Source of the DNA: DASWJZ01 sp963720705
GTDB lineage: Bacteria; Pseudomonadota; Alphaproteobacteria; Rhizobiales; Afifellaceae
Assembly: GCA_963720705.1 (NCBI GenBank)
Contig: CAVRGJ010000002.1
Span: 620,001-684,000, forward strand
Reading direction: 5' to 3'
Length of the DNA: 64,000 nt
Below, piece after piece: positions 43,416 to 52,739 of the stretch (positions within the stretch are counted from its first letter, which is position 1; each line of letters begins with the position of its first letter). The position numbers and the translations under genes were made by a program. Under the pieces are notes generated by a model. That model was given only the letters and a program-made list of their open reading frames with translations. It searched no databases and was not told the origin of the DNA.

Positions 43416-46020
43416 CTATTCCACCGCCGCCTTGGCTCTGGCGCGCGGCTTCTTGGCGGGCGCCTTGCGCCCCTTCGATGCTGTCTTCTTCGCCGGCGCG
43501 CGGTCGGCTCTCTCGGCGAGAAGCTCCACCGCCTGTTCGAGCGTCACGTCCTCCGGCTTCAAGTTCCGGGGGAGCGTTGCGTTCACCTTGCCATGATTCA
43601 CGTAAGGCCCGTAGCGACCACCGCGCACGGTGATCGCACCGCCCTCGGTCGGATGCTCGCCGAGGCTCTTCAGCGCGGCCGGCGCCGCGCGCCCACGCCC
43701 GCTTTTCTTCTCGGCAAGGAGCGAGATCGCGCGGTTGGCGCCGACAGTGAAGACCTCGTCGACGCTGTCGAGGTTCGCGTACTTTCCCGCGTTCTCGACG
43801 AACGGGCCGTAGCGGCCGATGCCGGCGGTGATCGGCTTGCCGGTCTCCGGATGAATTCCGATCTCGCGTGGGAGCGAGAGGAGCTTCAGCGCCGCCTCAA
43901 GGTCGATCTGGTCGATCGCCCAGCCTTTCGGGATCGACGAGCGCTTCGGCTTCTCGCCGCCCTTCTCGCCGTCCGGACCGAGCTGGACGTAGGGGCCGAA
44001 GCGGCCGTTGCGGAGCATCACCGGCAGGCCTGTGTCGGGATCGTCGCCGAGCGCAGTCCCCTCCGGCGCCACCGCCGCGACGGCTGCGGCGTCATCGCCG
44101 TTCGCGCCGAGCTGCCTTGTGAACCGGCACTCCGGATAGTTCGAGCAGCCGATGAAGGCGCCGAACTTGCCGAGTTTCAGCGACAGCTTTCCGGCCTTGC
44201 AGGCCGGACATTCGCGCGGGTCGCCGCCGTCGGCGCGCGCCGGGAAGAGGTGGTCAGCGAGAAGCTCGTTCAGCGCCTCGATCACCTCAGATCGGCTGAC
44301 CTCGCTCGCCTCGGCAATGTTCGCCGCGAAGTCGCGCCAGAAATCGCGCAGTACGTCTTTCCAGGAAAGCTCGCCGGCCGAGATCTTGTCGAGCTTCTCC
44401 TCAAGATCGGCCGTGAAGTCGAACTCGACGTAGCGCTTGAAGAAATCCTCAAGAAACGCGGTGACGATGCGGCCCTTGTCCTCCGGCACGAGACGCTTGC
44501 GATCAAGGCGCACGTAGTCGCGCTTCCGAAGCGTCTCCATCGTCTGCGCATAGGTCGAAGGGCGGCCGATGCCGAGCTCCTCCATCTTCTTGATGAGGGA
44601 AGCTTCGGTGTAGCGCGGCGGCGGCTCGGTGAAATGTTGCGTAGCGTCGACCTTCTCGCGTTCCAGACGCTCGCCCGAAGCCATCGGAGGAAGCCGGCCG
44701 CCATCTTCGTCGTCCTCGTCGTCGCGGCCCTCCTGGTAGAGCGTGAGGAAGCCGTCGAAGCGAATGACGGTGCCGGTGGCGCGCAGGCCTGCATCGCCTT
44801 CGGGGCTCCGTGCGGCGATCTCGATGGTCGTGCGCTCAAGCTCGGCGGAGGCCATCTGGCTCGCGATCGTTCGCTTCCAGATCAGCTCATAGAGGCGAGC
44901 CTGGTCGGAATCGAGGAAGCGGATCACGTCGGCGGGGAGACGCCCGAGGTCGGTCGGGCGGATCGCTTCGTGCGCCTCTTGTGCGTTCTTGACCTTCGAG
45001 GTGTAGCGGCGCGGCGCGTCGGGCATATAGCGCGCGCCATACTCACGCTCGATCGTGCGGCGCGCGGCGGAGAGCGCTTCCGGCGCGATGTCGAACCCGT
45101 CGGTGCGCATGTAGGTGATGAGGCCGACGGTCTCGCCGCCGAGCTCGACACCTTCGTAGAGACGCTGCGCCAGCCGCATGGTGTGGCTCGCATCGAAGCC
45201 GAGCTTACGCTGCGCCTCCTGCTGGAGCGTCGAGGTGATGAAGGGTGGCGGCGGGTTGCGCCGCTGCGGCTTCGAACTCGACCGATGCGACGGAGAAGGC
45301 CGCGCTCTCAAGGAGGCGCTTGGCGCGGTTGGCGTCGTCGCCGCCGCCGATCGACAGCCGGTCGAGCTTCTTGCCGTCGAACGCGGTCAGGCGGGCCGAA
45401 AAAACGTCGTTTCTCGGTGTGCGGAGCGTCGCGACGACCGACCAGTATTCCTGTGGGCGGAACCGCTCGATCTCCGCCTCGCGATCGCAGACGAGCCGGA
45501 GCGCGACCGACTGCACGCGACCGGCGGAGCGGGCACCCGGCAGCTTCCGCCAAAGCACCGGCGACAGCGTGAAGCCCACGAGATAGTCGAGCGCACGCCG
45601 CGCCAGGTAAGCGTCAACCAGCGGCTCGTCGATGGCGCGCGGGTGGCTCATGGCCTCCTGCACGGCCTGCCGTGTCACAGCGTTGAAGACGACGCGCTCC
45701 ACGCGTTTGCCCTTCAAGGCGTTCTTTGCATTGAGGACCTGGAGCACGTGCCAGGAGATCGCCTCGCCCTCGCGGTCGGGGTCTGTTGCAAGGATCACGC
45801 GGTCGGCGCGTTTCACCGCGGCGGCGATGTCCGAGAGCCGCTTTTTCGACTTCGGATCGACCTCCCAATCCATCGCGAAGTCCTCGTCCGGACGCACGGA
45901 GCCGTCCTTCGGAGGAAGGTCCCGGACGTGGCCATAGGAGGCCAAAACCTCATAGCCAGAGCCGAGATATTTGTTGATCGTCTTAGCCTTAGCCGGCAAT
46001 TCGACAATCACGACATCCAT
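43416..46020 (-). pseudogene. topA: DNA topoisomerase I, interrupted by a single-base frameshift
   Basis: Together the two frames give a complete ~867-residue TopA: Toprim domain from ATG 46020 (DVVIVELPAKAKTINKYLG, ATDPDREGEAISWH), active-site Tyr in GLITYMRTDGFDI, one clear C4 zinc finger (CPACKAGKL...GCSNYPEC) and repeated RYGPYV-type C-terminal modules with a Lys/Ala tail. The frames join when one base is dropped at about 45276 (VE-SKPQRRNPPPPFITSTLQQEA); total length 3n+1 supports one insertion. TopA is normally essential, so an error in the sequence is likely. Also note Glu-Leu-Pro where the family has Glu-Ser-Pro. Confidence 0.9.
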
Positions 46021-46177
46021 AGAGCACTCCGCCGCGTACGGGGCTCCCATGGCCGCCGATTGCCCGCGTCAATTGGATGGCGGACATGCCCGGGTCAACC
46101 CCCCGCGGCAAACTCGCTGCGGCGACCGGCCGCGCAGGCGGCCTCGTTTCAGGGCGGATTCCTTGTGCGCGCCATGG

Positions 46178-46206
46178 TTGTCTATGTCTAGTAGTTCAAC
46201 TATAGA
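46178..46206 (+). promoter_or_regulatory. Predicted sigma-70 promoter for the 46234 gene
   Basis: TTGTCT (46178-46183) and TATAGA (46201-46206) with an exact 17-base spacer in a locally AT-rich stretch. The predicted start lies ~20 bases before ATG 46234. An inverted pair TAGTTC ... GAACTA (46191-46219) overlaps the -10 box and could be an operator. Confidence 0.5.
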
Positions 46207-46233
46207 ACGTGCACGAACTACGTCCGAAGCGCT

Positions 46234-46458
46234 ATGGAATCGCAACATCTCAACGACGAGCCGGCGGCCGGCGCGAAAGCCAAGGCCGCCGAGCACATTG
46301 CCCTGGAGGCGAGCCGGCTGGCGCGGATCGCGGGCGCCAACGACTTCGCACTCCTTGCCTACTTGATCGACATGGTCGTGCTGGAAGCGTGGCGTGAAGC
46401 GAGCGAGGCCGTGGACAAGCCAACGATAGACGAAGGCCCTGTTCTCGCGAACGGTTGA
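46234..46458 (+). CDS. Small hypothetical protein (74 aa)
   Basis: Not named. A soluble, helical, Ala/Glu-rich protein with the block AAEHIALEASRLARIAGANDFALLAYLIDMVVLEAWRE; the pattern of a short helix ending F-x-L-L-A-Y-L-I-D-M recalls small conserved alphaproteobacterial proteins. Codon use is normal for the window and a good promoter lies just upstream, supporting a real gene. It is divergent from topA and ends 14 bases before the convergent end of dprA. Confidence 0.6.
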   Translation: MESQHLNDEPAAGAKAKAAEHIALEASRLARIAGANDFALLAYLIDMVVLEAWREASEAVDKPTIDEGPVLANG

Positions 46459-46472
46459 GACAGGCCGGCCCG

Positions 46473-47633
46473 TCAGCGCAGCGACACGCGCTGTCCGGAG
46501 TGCCGTTCGATCCGCCCGGCCACATCGAGTTCGAGAAGCACGACGAGAACGGTTCGCGGCGGAAGCCCGGTGAAGCGGATGATCTCGTCGATCTCAACCG
46601 GCGTCGGACCGAGCGCCTCGATGATGCGCGCGCGGTCGCTCTCATCAGGTTCCGCTGCAGGCCCAGGCACAGGCGGCGCGCTCACGATGCCGGGAGGAGG
46701 GGCCGGAGGGTTGGCAAGCATCGGCGTCACGGCTTCGATGACGTCTGCGGCTTCCGTCACGACTCGCGCGCCCTGCTTGATCAGATTGTTCGCGCCGGCC
46801 GCGCGCGGGTCGAGCGGTGAGCCTGGCACCGCCAACACCTCCCGGTTTTGCTCAAGCGCAAGCCGCGCGGTGATGAGCGATCCGGAGCGCTCGGCGGCCT
46901 CGACTACGACGGTCGCGAGCGACATTGCCGCAATGATGCGGTTGCGGCGCGGAAAGTCCCGCGCCCGCGGCTCCCAGCCGAGCCGCATCTCGCTGATGCC
47001 GCAGCCTCCAGCGTCGAGGATGCGCTGGAAGAGCTCTTCGTTTTCGCGCGGATAGACCGTGTCGATCCCGCCGGCGAAGACCGCGACCGTGCCGCTCGAC
47101 AGAGCGGCGTCGTGTGCGGCGGAGTCGATGCCGCGCGCGAGGCCGGACACGACGACGAGGTCGGCCTCGCCAAGCCCCTTCGCGAGAAGCGCCGCCATCT
47201 TTCGCCCGGCCGCGGAGGCGTTGCGGGCGCCGACGATGGCGACCGCGGGCGAGGTCAGGTGGCGCACGTCGCCGAGGACTGAAATCAGCGGTGGCGCCGC
47301 GTCGCCGTGCTTCAGCCACGGGGGGTAGAGAGGCTCGCCGATCCCGATGAAGACGGCGCCGAGCCGCTGCATCGCGGCCATCTCGTCTTCGGCCTCGCTC
47401 AGGCTCGCGATGCGGACGGACCGCGCGGCGCCGCCGCGGTGTGAAAGGCTCGGCAATGCGTCGAGCGCTGCTTGCGCCGAGCCGAAATGGTTGATCAGCC
47501 CGCGAAAAGTGGCCGGCCCCACGTTCTCGCTGCGGATCAGGCGGAGCCACGCGAGCCGCTGTTCGTCGGTCAACGTGACACCGCTCGGCTCGACCACCAA
47601 AACCGCCTCTCCTCCACAGGTCTTTCGGACCAT
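46473..47633 (-). CDS. dprA: DNA-processing protein DprA
   Basis: Binds incoming single-stranded DNA and loads RecA during natural transformation. 386 residues: N-terminal SAM-like helices (DEQRLAWLRLIRSENVGPATFRGLINHFG), Rossmann-like core with VAIVGARNASAAGRK and VVVSGLARGIDSAAHDAAL, LVVEAAERSGSLITARLALEQNREVLAVPG, and a C-terminal winged helix (~325-386). ATG 47633 is the chosen start; the frame stays open upstream but over the promoter of the divergent gene. It is immediately upstream of the small gene and topA in the usual order. Confidence 0.93.
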   Translation of the reverse strand: MVRKTCGGEAVLVVEPSGVTLTDEQRLAWLRLIRSENVGPATFRGLINHFGSAQAALDALPSLSHRGGAARSVRIASLSEAEDEMAAMQRLGAVFIGIGEPLYPPWLKHGDAAPPLISVLGDVRHLTSPAVAIVGARNASAAGRKMAALLAKGLGEADLVVVSGLARGIDSAAHDAALSSGTVAVFAGGIDTVYPRENEELFQRILDAGGCGISEMRLGWEPRARDFPRRNRIIAAMSLATVVVEAAERSGSLITARLALEQNREVLAVPGSPLDPRAAGANNLIKQGARVVTEAADVIEAVTPMLANPPAPPPGIVSAPPVPGPAAEPDESDRARIIEALGPTPVEIDEIIRFTGLPPRTVLVVLLELDVAGRIERHSGQRVSLR

Positions 47634-47741
47634 GACGAAGGCGAGTTGCGGCTGCAAGCGGTGGAAGTCCGGAGCCGCAAGCCTCTCGTCCGCATGCCGG
47701 CGCACATTGCCCAAAGGCTCCAAGCCGACTATGGGTGGCGG

Positions 47742-49532
47742 ATGGCGCACAACTCCTCCGCCGCGGGTGAGGGACGACACACTCGTACGTTTCGCGTCGT
47801 TCTCATCAAGCCCTCACACTACGACGAGGACGGCTACGTCATTCAATGGCTGCGCTCGACGATTCCGTCGAACAGCCTCGCGAGCGTCCACGGCCTGATC
47901 CAGGAATGCGCCTTCGATCACGTTCTCGGCGCGGACGTTGCGATCGCGGTCGAGGCCTATGACGAGTGCAACACCATTGTTGACGTTGCCGGTGCGATCG
48001 GCCGGATCAAGGCAGCCGGCGGAGGCTTCGTCGGGCTCGTCGGAGTCCAGTCGAACCAGTTTCCGCGCGCCGTCGATCTGACGCGCCAGTTCCGGGCGGC
48101 AGGCATTCCCGTCGTGATCGGCGGCTTCCACGTGAGCGGTTGCATCTCCATGCTGCCGGAGCTTCCACCCGATATCAAGGAAGCGGCCGCGCTCGGCGCC
48201 ATCGTCTATGCCGGTGAAACGGAAGGCCGCATGGCCGATCTTCTCCGCGACATCGACGCAGGTCAGGCGAAGCCGGTCTACGATTTTCTGCACGACCTCC
48301 CGGGCATGGCAGCGGCGACCTTTCCGATTCTTCCGCGCGAGATTGTGACGCGCGTCGCCGGCCATTACACGAGCTTCGATGCGGGGCGCGGCTGCCCGTT
48401 CCAATGCTCGTTTTGCACCATCATCAACGTACAGGGCAGAAAGTCGCGCTACCGCACGCCCGACGACGTCGAGGCGATCGTGCGCGCCAACGCGGCGCAG
48501 GGCGTGACCCGCTTCTTCGTGACCGACGACAATTTCGCGCGCAACAAGAACTGGGAGCCGATCCTCGACCGGCTGATAGAACTGCGCGAGAACGACGGCT
48601 TCAAGATCCGCCTGCTCCTGCAGGTCGACACGCTCTGCCACCGCATACCGGGCTTCATCGAGAAAGCGGCGCGCGCGGGCTGCAACATGGTCTTCATCGG
48701 GCTTGAGAACATCAACCCGGAGTCGCTGATGGGGACGAAGAAGCGGCAGAACAAGATCTGGGAATATCGGGAGATGCTGCAGGCCTGGAAGGCCGCCCGC
48801 GTGATGACGTGGGCTGGCTACATCCTCGGCTTTCCGACCGACACCCCGGCTTCCATCCGACGCGACATCGAGATCATCAAGAAAGAGCTGCCGATCGATA
48901 TCCTCGAGTTCTTCTGCCTGACACCTCTGCCAGGCTCCGAGGACCACAAGAAGCTCTATGAAAAGGGGGTCCCGATGGACCCTGACATGAACAAATACGA
49001 CCTCGAGCACGTGCTGACCGCGCACGCCGTCATGTCGAAGGCCGAGTGGGAGGGCATCTACCGCGACGCCTGGAGCATCTACTACACGGACGAGCACGTG
49101 GAGACGATCCTGAGGCGCGGCGTTGCCAGCGGCATCAGCATCAAGAAGATCGTCGAGGCGCTTATCGTCTTCGCTGGGGCGACCCGGATCGAGAAGGTGC
49201 ATCCGCTGCAATTTGGAATCGTGCGCCGCAAGGTCAGGCGCCAACGCCGCTACGGCCTGCCGATCGAAAGCCCGCTCGTCTTCTATCCGCGCCGCGCGTT
49301 TGAGTTTATGGCCGCGGCGCTGGCATGGCATCGTCTCTATCGCCGCTATCACGCGATCGCGCGGCGCGTGGTCGCCGACCCGGCCTCAAAGCACTACGTT
49401 GACGAGGCGCTGACACCGCCCAATGCGGATGACGAGGCGATGCCGCATTTCGTACAGGTGTTCGCGGACAGGATCCCGAAGACCCACGGCGCACCGCAGC
49501 GCGAACGCGACGTCGTGCAAGCCGCGGAGTGA
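47742..49532 (+). CDS. B12-binding domain radical SAM protein
   Basis: 596 residues: N-terminal cobalamin-binding-like domain (~15-185; RVVLIKPSHYDEDGYVIQW, then VIGGFHVSG), radical SAM domain with the [4Fe-4S] cysteines Cys218, Cys222, Cys225 (CPFQCSFC), and a long C-terminal region rich in aromatic and basic residues (RRKVRRQRRYGLPIESPLVFYPRR). The N-domain lacks an obvious D-x-H-x-x-G, so B12 may bind base-off or not at all. Substrate unknown; many relatives methylate lipids or antibiotics. It is a plus-strand gene between dprA and plsY, both minus-strand. ATG 47742. Confidence 0.88.
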   Translation: MAHNSSAAGEGRHTRTFRVVLIKPSHYDEDGYVIQWLRSTIPSNSLASVHGLIQECAFDHVLGADVAIAVEAYDECNTIVDVAGAIGRIKAAGGGFVGLVGVQSNQFPRAVDLTRQFRAAGIPVVIGGFHVSGCISMLPELPPDIKEAAALGAIVYAGETEGRMADLLRDIDAGQAKPVYDFLHDLPGMAAATFPILPREIVTRVAGHYTSFDAGRGCPFQCSFCTIINVQGRKSRYRTPDDVEAIVRANAAQGVTRFFVTDDNFARNKNWEPILDRLIELRENDGFKIRLLLQVDTLCHRIPGFIEKAARAGCNMVFIGLENINPESLMGTKKRQNKIWEYREMLQAWKAARVMTWAGYILGFPTDTPASIRRDIEIIKKELPIDILEFFCLTPLPGSEDHKKLYEKGVPMDPDMNKYDLEHVLTAHAVMSKAEWEGIYRDAWSIYYTDEHVETILRRGVASGISIKKIVEALIVFAGATRIEKVHPLQFGIVRRKVRRQRRYGLPIESPLVFYPRRAFEFMAAALAWHRLYRRYHAIARRVVADPASKHYVDEALTPPNADDEAMPHFVQVFADRIPKTHGAPQRERDVVQAAE

Positions 49533-49539
49533 TCGGCGG

Positions 49540-50124
49540 TCACCTGGCGCCGATGCGCAATTCCTTGCCGGCGACGAGCCGCTCGATGTTCGCCCGATGG
49601 CGTATCCAGACCAGCACGGTTAGCACAAGGCAGAGCGCGGCCGTCGTGTAGCGGCCGAACGCAACGAGCACCAACGGCGCGCATGCGCTCGCGACGAGCG
49701 CGGCAAGCGACGAATAGCGCTTGGCGGCGGCGACGCCGATCCAGATCAGCGCCGCGATCACCATGGTCGGCCAATGCAGTCCGAGCAGCACGCCGAGATA
49801 GGTGGCGACGCCCTTGCCGCCCTTGAACTTGAGCCAGACGGGGAAGCAGTGGCCAAGATAGGCGCCGAGCGCAGCGGCAAGCGCGCCTTCAAGACCGAAG
49901 TGCCAACCGATCATGACGGCGACCGTTCCTTTGAGACCGTCGAGGAGCAGCGTCGCCGCGGCGAGCCCTTTCTTGCCGGTGCGAAGCACGTTGGTCGCGC
50001 CGATATTGCCCGAGCCGATCGAACGGATGTCGCCGAGCCCCGCGCCGCGCGTCAGGATCAATCCGAAGGGGATCGAGCCGAGCAGATAGCCGATCAGGAG
50101 AGCAAGCGCAGGGTCGAAGGTCAT
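49540..50124 (-). CDS. plsY: Glycerol-3-phosphate acyltransferase PlsY
   Basis: Integral membrane enzyme that transfers an acyl group from acyl-phosphate to glycerol-3-phosphate to start phospholipid synthesis. 194 residues, five membrane helices. The three conserved active-site motifs are seen: GSIPFGLILTR (~16-26), IGSGNIGATNVLRTG (~36-50) and FKGGKGVATYLG (~99-110). It begins in the short gap after the dihydroorotase-like gene, on the same strand, and ends seven bases from the convergent radical SAM gene. Confidence 0.95.
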   Translation of the reverse strand: MTFDPALALLIGYLLGSIPFGLILTRGAGLGDIRSIGSGNIGATNVLRTGKKGLAAATLLLDGLKGTVAVMIGWHFGLEGALAAALGAYLGHCFPVWLKFKGGKGVATYLGVLLGLHWPTMVIAALIWIGVAAAKRYSSLAALVASACAPLVLVAFGRYTTAALCLVLTVLVWIRHRANIERLVAGKELRIGAR

Positions 50125-50216
50125 TCCGCGATCCTATCGTCCCTATAATTGCTGCCAAGCGGAATGCCGGGATGTGCGGGCGCGATTCACCACTGCACCG
50201 CGCGGCGGCTGCCTTT

Positions 50217-51512
50217 TCAGGCGGCGTATTCGTAGACCGTGCGGCCGCCGACCATGGTGCGCATGACCTTGCCGCTCATGCGTGCGCCTTCGAACGCGGT
50301 GTTCCTGGAGCGCGACTGAAGCTCCTCTTCCTTCACGATCCACGGGCGGTCGAGGTCGACCACGATCAGATCGGCCGGCGCGCCGGGCGCCAGCGTGCCG
50401 GCGTCGAGCCCGAGGAGCTTTGCCGGCTTGGTGCTCATCGCGTCGATCAGGCGAAGCAGCGGCACGTCAGCGGAATGGACGAGGCGAAGGCCGGCCGAAA
50501 GCATCGTCTCAAGCCCGACCGCGCCGTCGGCCGCTTCCGCGAAGGGCTGGCGCTTGCCCTCCACGTCCTGCGGGTCGTGCGCGGAGCAGACGATATCGAT
50601 GGTGCCGTCGGCGAGCGCCTCGACCAGCGCCTGGCGGTCGTCCTCGGAGCGAAGCGGCGGCGACATCTTGAAGAAGGTCCGGTAGGCCCCGACGTCGTTC
50701 TCGTTCAGCGAAAGGTGCGCGATCGCGGCGCCGGCGGTGACGCCGTTGCCGACGAGCTTGGCGCGGCGGAGCGTGGCAACGGCCGGCTCGCAGGAGAGCT
50801 GCGCAGCGTGATAGCGTCCGCCGGTCAGGCGCGCCAAGCGGATGTCGCGGTCGAGCATGATCGTCTCCGCCTCGCGCGGGACTCCGGGGAGGCCGAGGCG
50901 GGTCGCGGTCTCGCCCTCGTTCATGACGCCGCCGCCCGAGAGCTCATCGTCTTCGACGTGATGCACGATGAGCGCGTCGAAATCGCGCGCATAGGTGAGG
51001 GCGTTCCGCATCACCTTGGCGTTTCTCAGTGATCGCCGGCCCTCGGTGAAGGCGACGGCGCCGGCCTCCTTCAGGAGCCCGAATTCCGAAAGCTCCACGC
51101 CGGCGAGGCCGCGCGTCATCGCGGCCATCGGATGCACGCGCACGACGGCCGTATCGCGCGCGCGGCGGAAGACGAAATCGACCAGCGCCGGATCGTCGAT
51201 CACCGGATTGGTGTCGGGCATTGTGACGATGGCGGTCACCCCGCCGGCGGCCGCCGCCCGGCTTGCCGTCTCAAGCGTCTCACGATGCTCGCCGCCCGGC
51301 TCGCCGACGAAGACGCGCATATCGACGAGGCCGGGCATGACCGCGGCGCCACGGCAATCGACCATCTCCCAACCTTCGGGCGTCCCCTGGTTCACCACCT
51401 CCGGACCGGCGGCGACGATGCGCCCGTCGGCGACGAGCACGGCGCCCTTGGCATCGAGGTCGCGCGAGGGGTCGACGACGCGCGCGTTCGAGAAGAGTGT
51501 CGGCTTAGTCAT
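50217..51512 (-). CDS. Dihydroorotase-like protein PyrX (probable non-catalytic partner of PyrB)
   Basis: 431 residues with the dihydroorotase fold, directly downstream of pyrB. The zinc-binding HxH is replaced (MPGLVDMRVFVGEPGG; R-V-F), the second site His appears as Gln (YHAAQLS), and the usual TDHAPH is SAHDPQD, so it cannot bind the catalytic zinc pair. Such pseudo-dihydroorotases are needed structurally by some aspartate carbamoyltransferases. A working dihydroorotase must then be encoded elsewhere. ATG 51512; the longer open frame upstream lies inside the palindromic repeat. Confidence 0.9.
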   Translation of the reverse strand: MTKPTLFSNARVVDPSRDLDAKGAVLVADGRIVAAGPEVVNQGTPEGWEMVDCRGAAVMPGLVDMRVFVGEPGGEHRETLETASRAAAAGGVTAIVTMPDTNPVIDDPALVDFVFRRARDTAVVRVHPMAAMTRGLAGVELSEFGLLKEAGAVAFTEGRRSLRNAKVMRNALTYARDFDALIVHHVEDDELSGGGVMNEGETATRLGLPGVPREAETIMLDRDIRLARLTGGRYHAAQLSCEPAVATLRRAKLVGNGVTAGAAIAHLSLNENDVGAYRTFFKMSPPLRSEDDRQALVEALADGTIDIVCSAHDPQDVEGKRQPFAEAADGAVGLETMLSAGLRLVHSADVPLLRLIDAMSTKPAKLLGLDAGTLAPGAPADLIVVDLDRPWIVKEEELQSRSRNTAFEGARMSGKVMRTMVGGRTVYEYAA

Positions 51513-51530
51513 CGGAAGCCGCACTGAGGT

Positions 51531-51675
51531 TGTCATCCTCGGACGCGCAAAGCGCGATCCGAGGACCCAGAAAACCGCGATGTAAACAAAGAACTCTGGG
51601 TTCTCGGGTCTCCGCTTCCGCCTTCGCCCTGCGGGCTTCGGCGGACAAGCCGCTCCGCCCGAGAATGACGGCGCC
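51531..51675. repeat. Palindromic intergenic element between pyrB and the pyrC-like gene
   Basis: Outer arms GTCATCCTCGG (51532-51542) and CCGAGAATGAC (51658-51668). Inside are a CCTCGGA / TCCGAGG hairpin and near-perfect 13-base arms CCGAGGACCCAGA / TCTGGGTTCTCGG. The design (GTCAT...ATGAC ends, GACCCAG and TGGGTT cores) matches the common rhizobial / alphaproteobacterial RPE-type repeats. It separates two genes that usually abut, so it was inserted within the operon. Confidence 0.8.
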
Positions 51676-51704
51676 ATGTTGCGGGCTCGCGGGGTAACAA
51701 AGGC

Positions 51705-52655
51705 TCATGCGACGAGGCCGACGACCTTCGGGAGATGCGCACCGAGCGCTTCGAGCACCGCCATCCTGACGGCGACGCCCATCTCAACCTGTTCGCGGAT
51801 GACGCTCTGCACGCCGTCGGCGATCATGGGATCGATCTCGACGCCGCGGTTCATCGGCCCGGGATGCATGACGATCGCATCGGGCTTTGCCCAGGCAAGC
51901 TTCTCCGCGTCGAGGCCGAAGAAGCGGAAATATTCACGGACGCTCGGCACGTAGGCGGCGTTCATGCGCTCGCGCTGGAGGCGTAGCATCATCACGACGT
52001 CGGCGTCGGCGAGGCCCTCACGCATCGACGAGAACACGTCGACGCCAAGACGCTCGATGCCGGCGGGTAAGAGGGTCGAAGGCGCGACGACGCGGAGGCG
52101 TGCGCCCATCGCCGACAAGAGCAGGATGTTCGAGCGCGCCACGCGCGAATGAGCGATGTCGCCGCAGATCGCGACGACGAGCCCGGAGAGACGGCCCTTG
52201 TGGCGGCGGATGGTGAGCGCATCGAGGAGCGCCTGCGTCGGGTGCTCGTGCGCACCGTCCCCGGCATTGACGACCGCGCATTCGACCTTCTGCGCGAGAA
52301 GCGCAACGGCGCCGGCGGCGTGATGACGGACGACAAGAATGTCCGGCCGCATGGCGTTCAGCGTCATTGCCGTGTCGATCAGCGTCTCGCCCTTCTTCAC
52401 CGAGGAGACGCCGACCGCCATGTTCATCACGTCGGCGCCGAGCCGTTTCCCGGCCAGCTCGAAGGACGATTGCGTGCGGGTGGAGGCTTCGAAGAAGAGG
52501 TTGATCTGCGTGCGGCCGCGCAGCGTCGCCTTCTTTTTCTCGACCTGGCGGGAAACGTCTATGGCGGCTTCCGACGAATCGAGGAGAGCCGCGATATCCT
52601 GGGGGGAAAGGCCTTCGATCCCGAGAAGGTGCCTGTGCGGAAACGGAGAAGCCAT
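51705..52655 (-). CDS. pyrB: Aspartate carbamoyltransferase catalytic chain
   Basis: Second step of pyrimidine synthesis: carbamoyl phosphate + L-aspartate to carbamoyl-aspartate. 316 residues. Carbamoyl phosphate loop FFEASTRTQSSFELAGK (~53-69, after the QINL strand), HPTQALLDALT (~137-147) and the C-terminal MHPGPMNRGVEI aspartate site are all intact. ATG 52655 follows AGGGGCG. It heads a minus-strand pair with the pseudo-dihydroorotase. No regulatory pyrI is present. Confidence 0.95.
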   Translation of the reverse strand: MASPFPHRHLLGIEGLSPQDIAALLDSSEAAIDVSRQVEKKKATLRGRTQINLFFEASTRTQSSFELAGKRLGADVMNMAVGVSSVKKGETLIDTAMTLNAMRPDILVVRHHAAGAVALLAQKVECAVVNAGDGAHEHPTQALLDALTIRRHKGRLSGLVVAICGDIAHSRVARSNILLLSAMGARLRVVAPSTLLPAGIERLGVDVFSSMREGLADADVVMMLRLQRERMNAAYVPSVREYFRFFGLDAEKLAWAKPDAIVMHPGPMNRGVEIDPMIADGVQSVIREQVEMGVAVRMAVLEALGAHLPKVVGLVA

Positions 52656-52739
52656 TAAAGTCGCCCCTATAGGACCTAAGTCCCTCCGGGGCAACCGCGC
52701 GGCACGTCCCTGGCGGCCTTGCGCACAGAAAGACGATTA

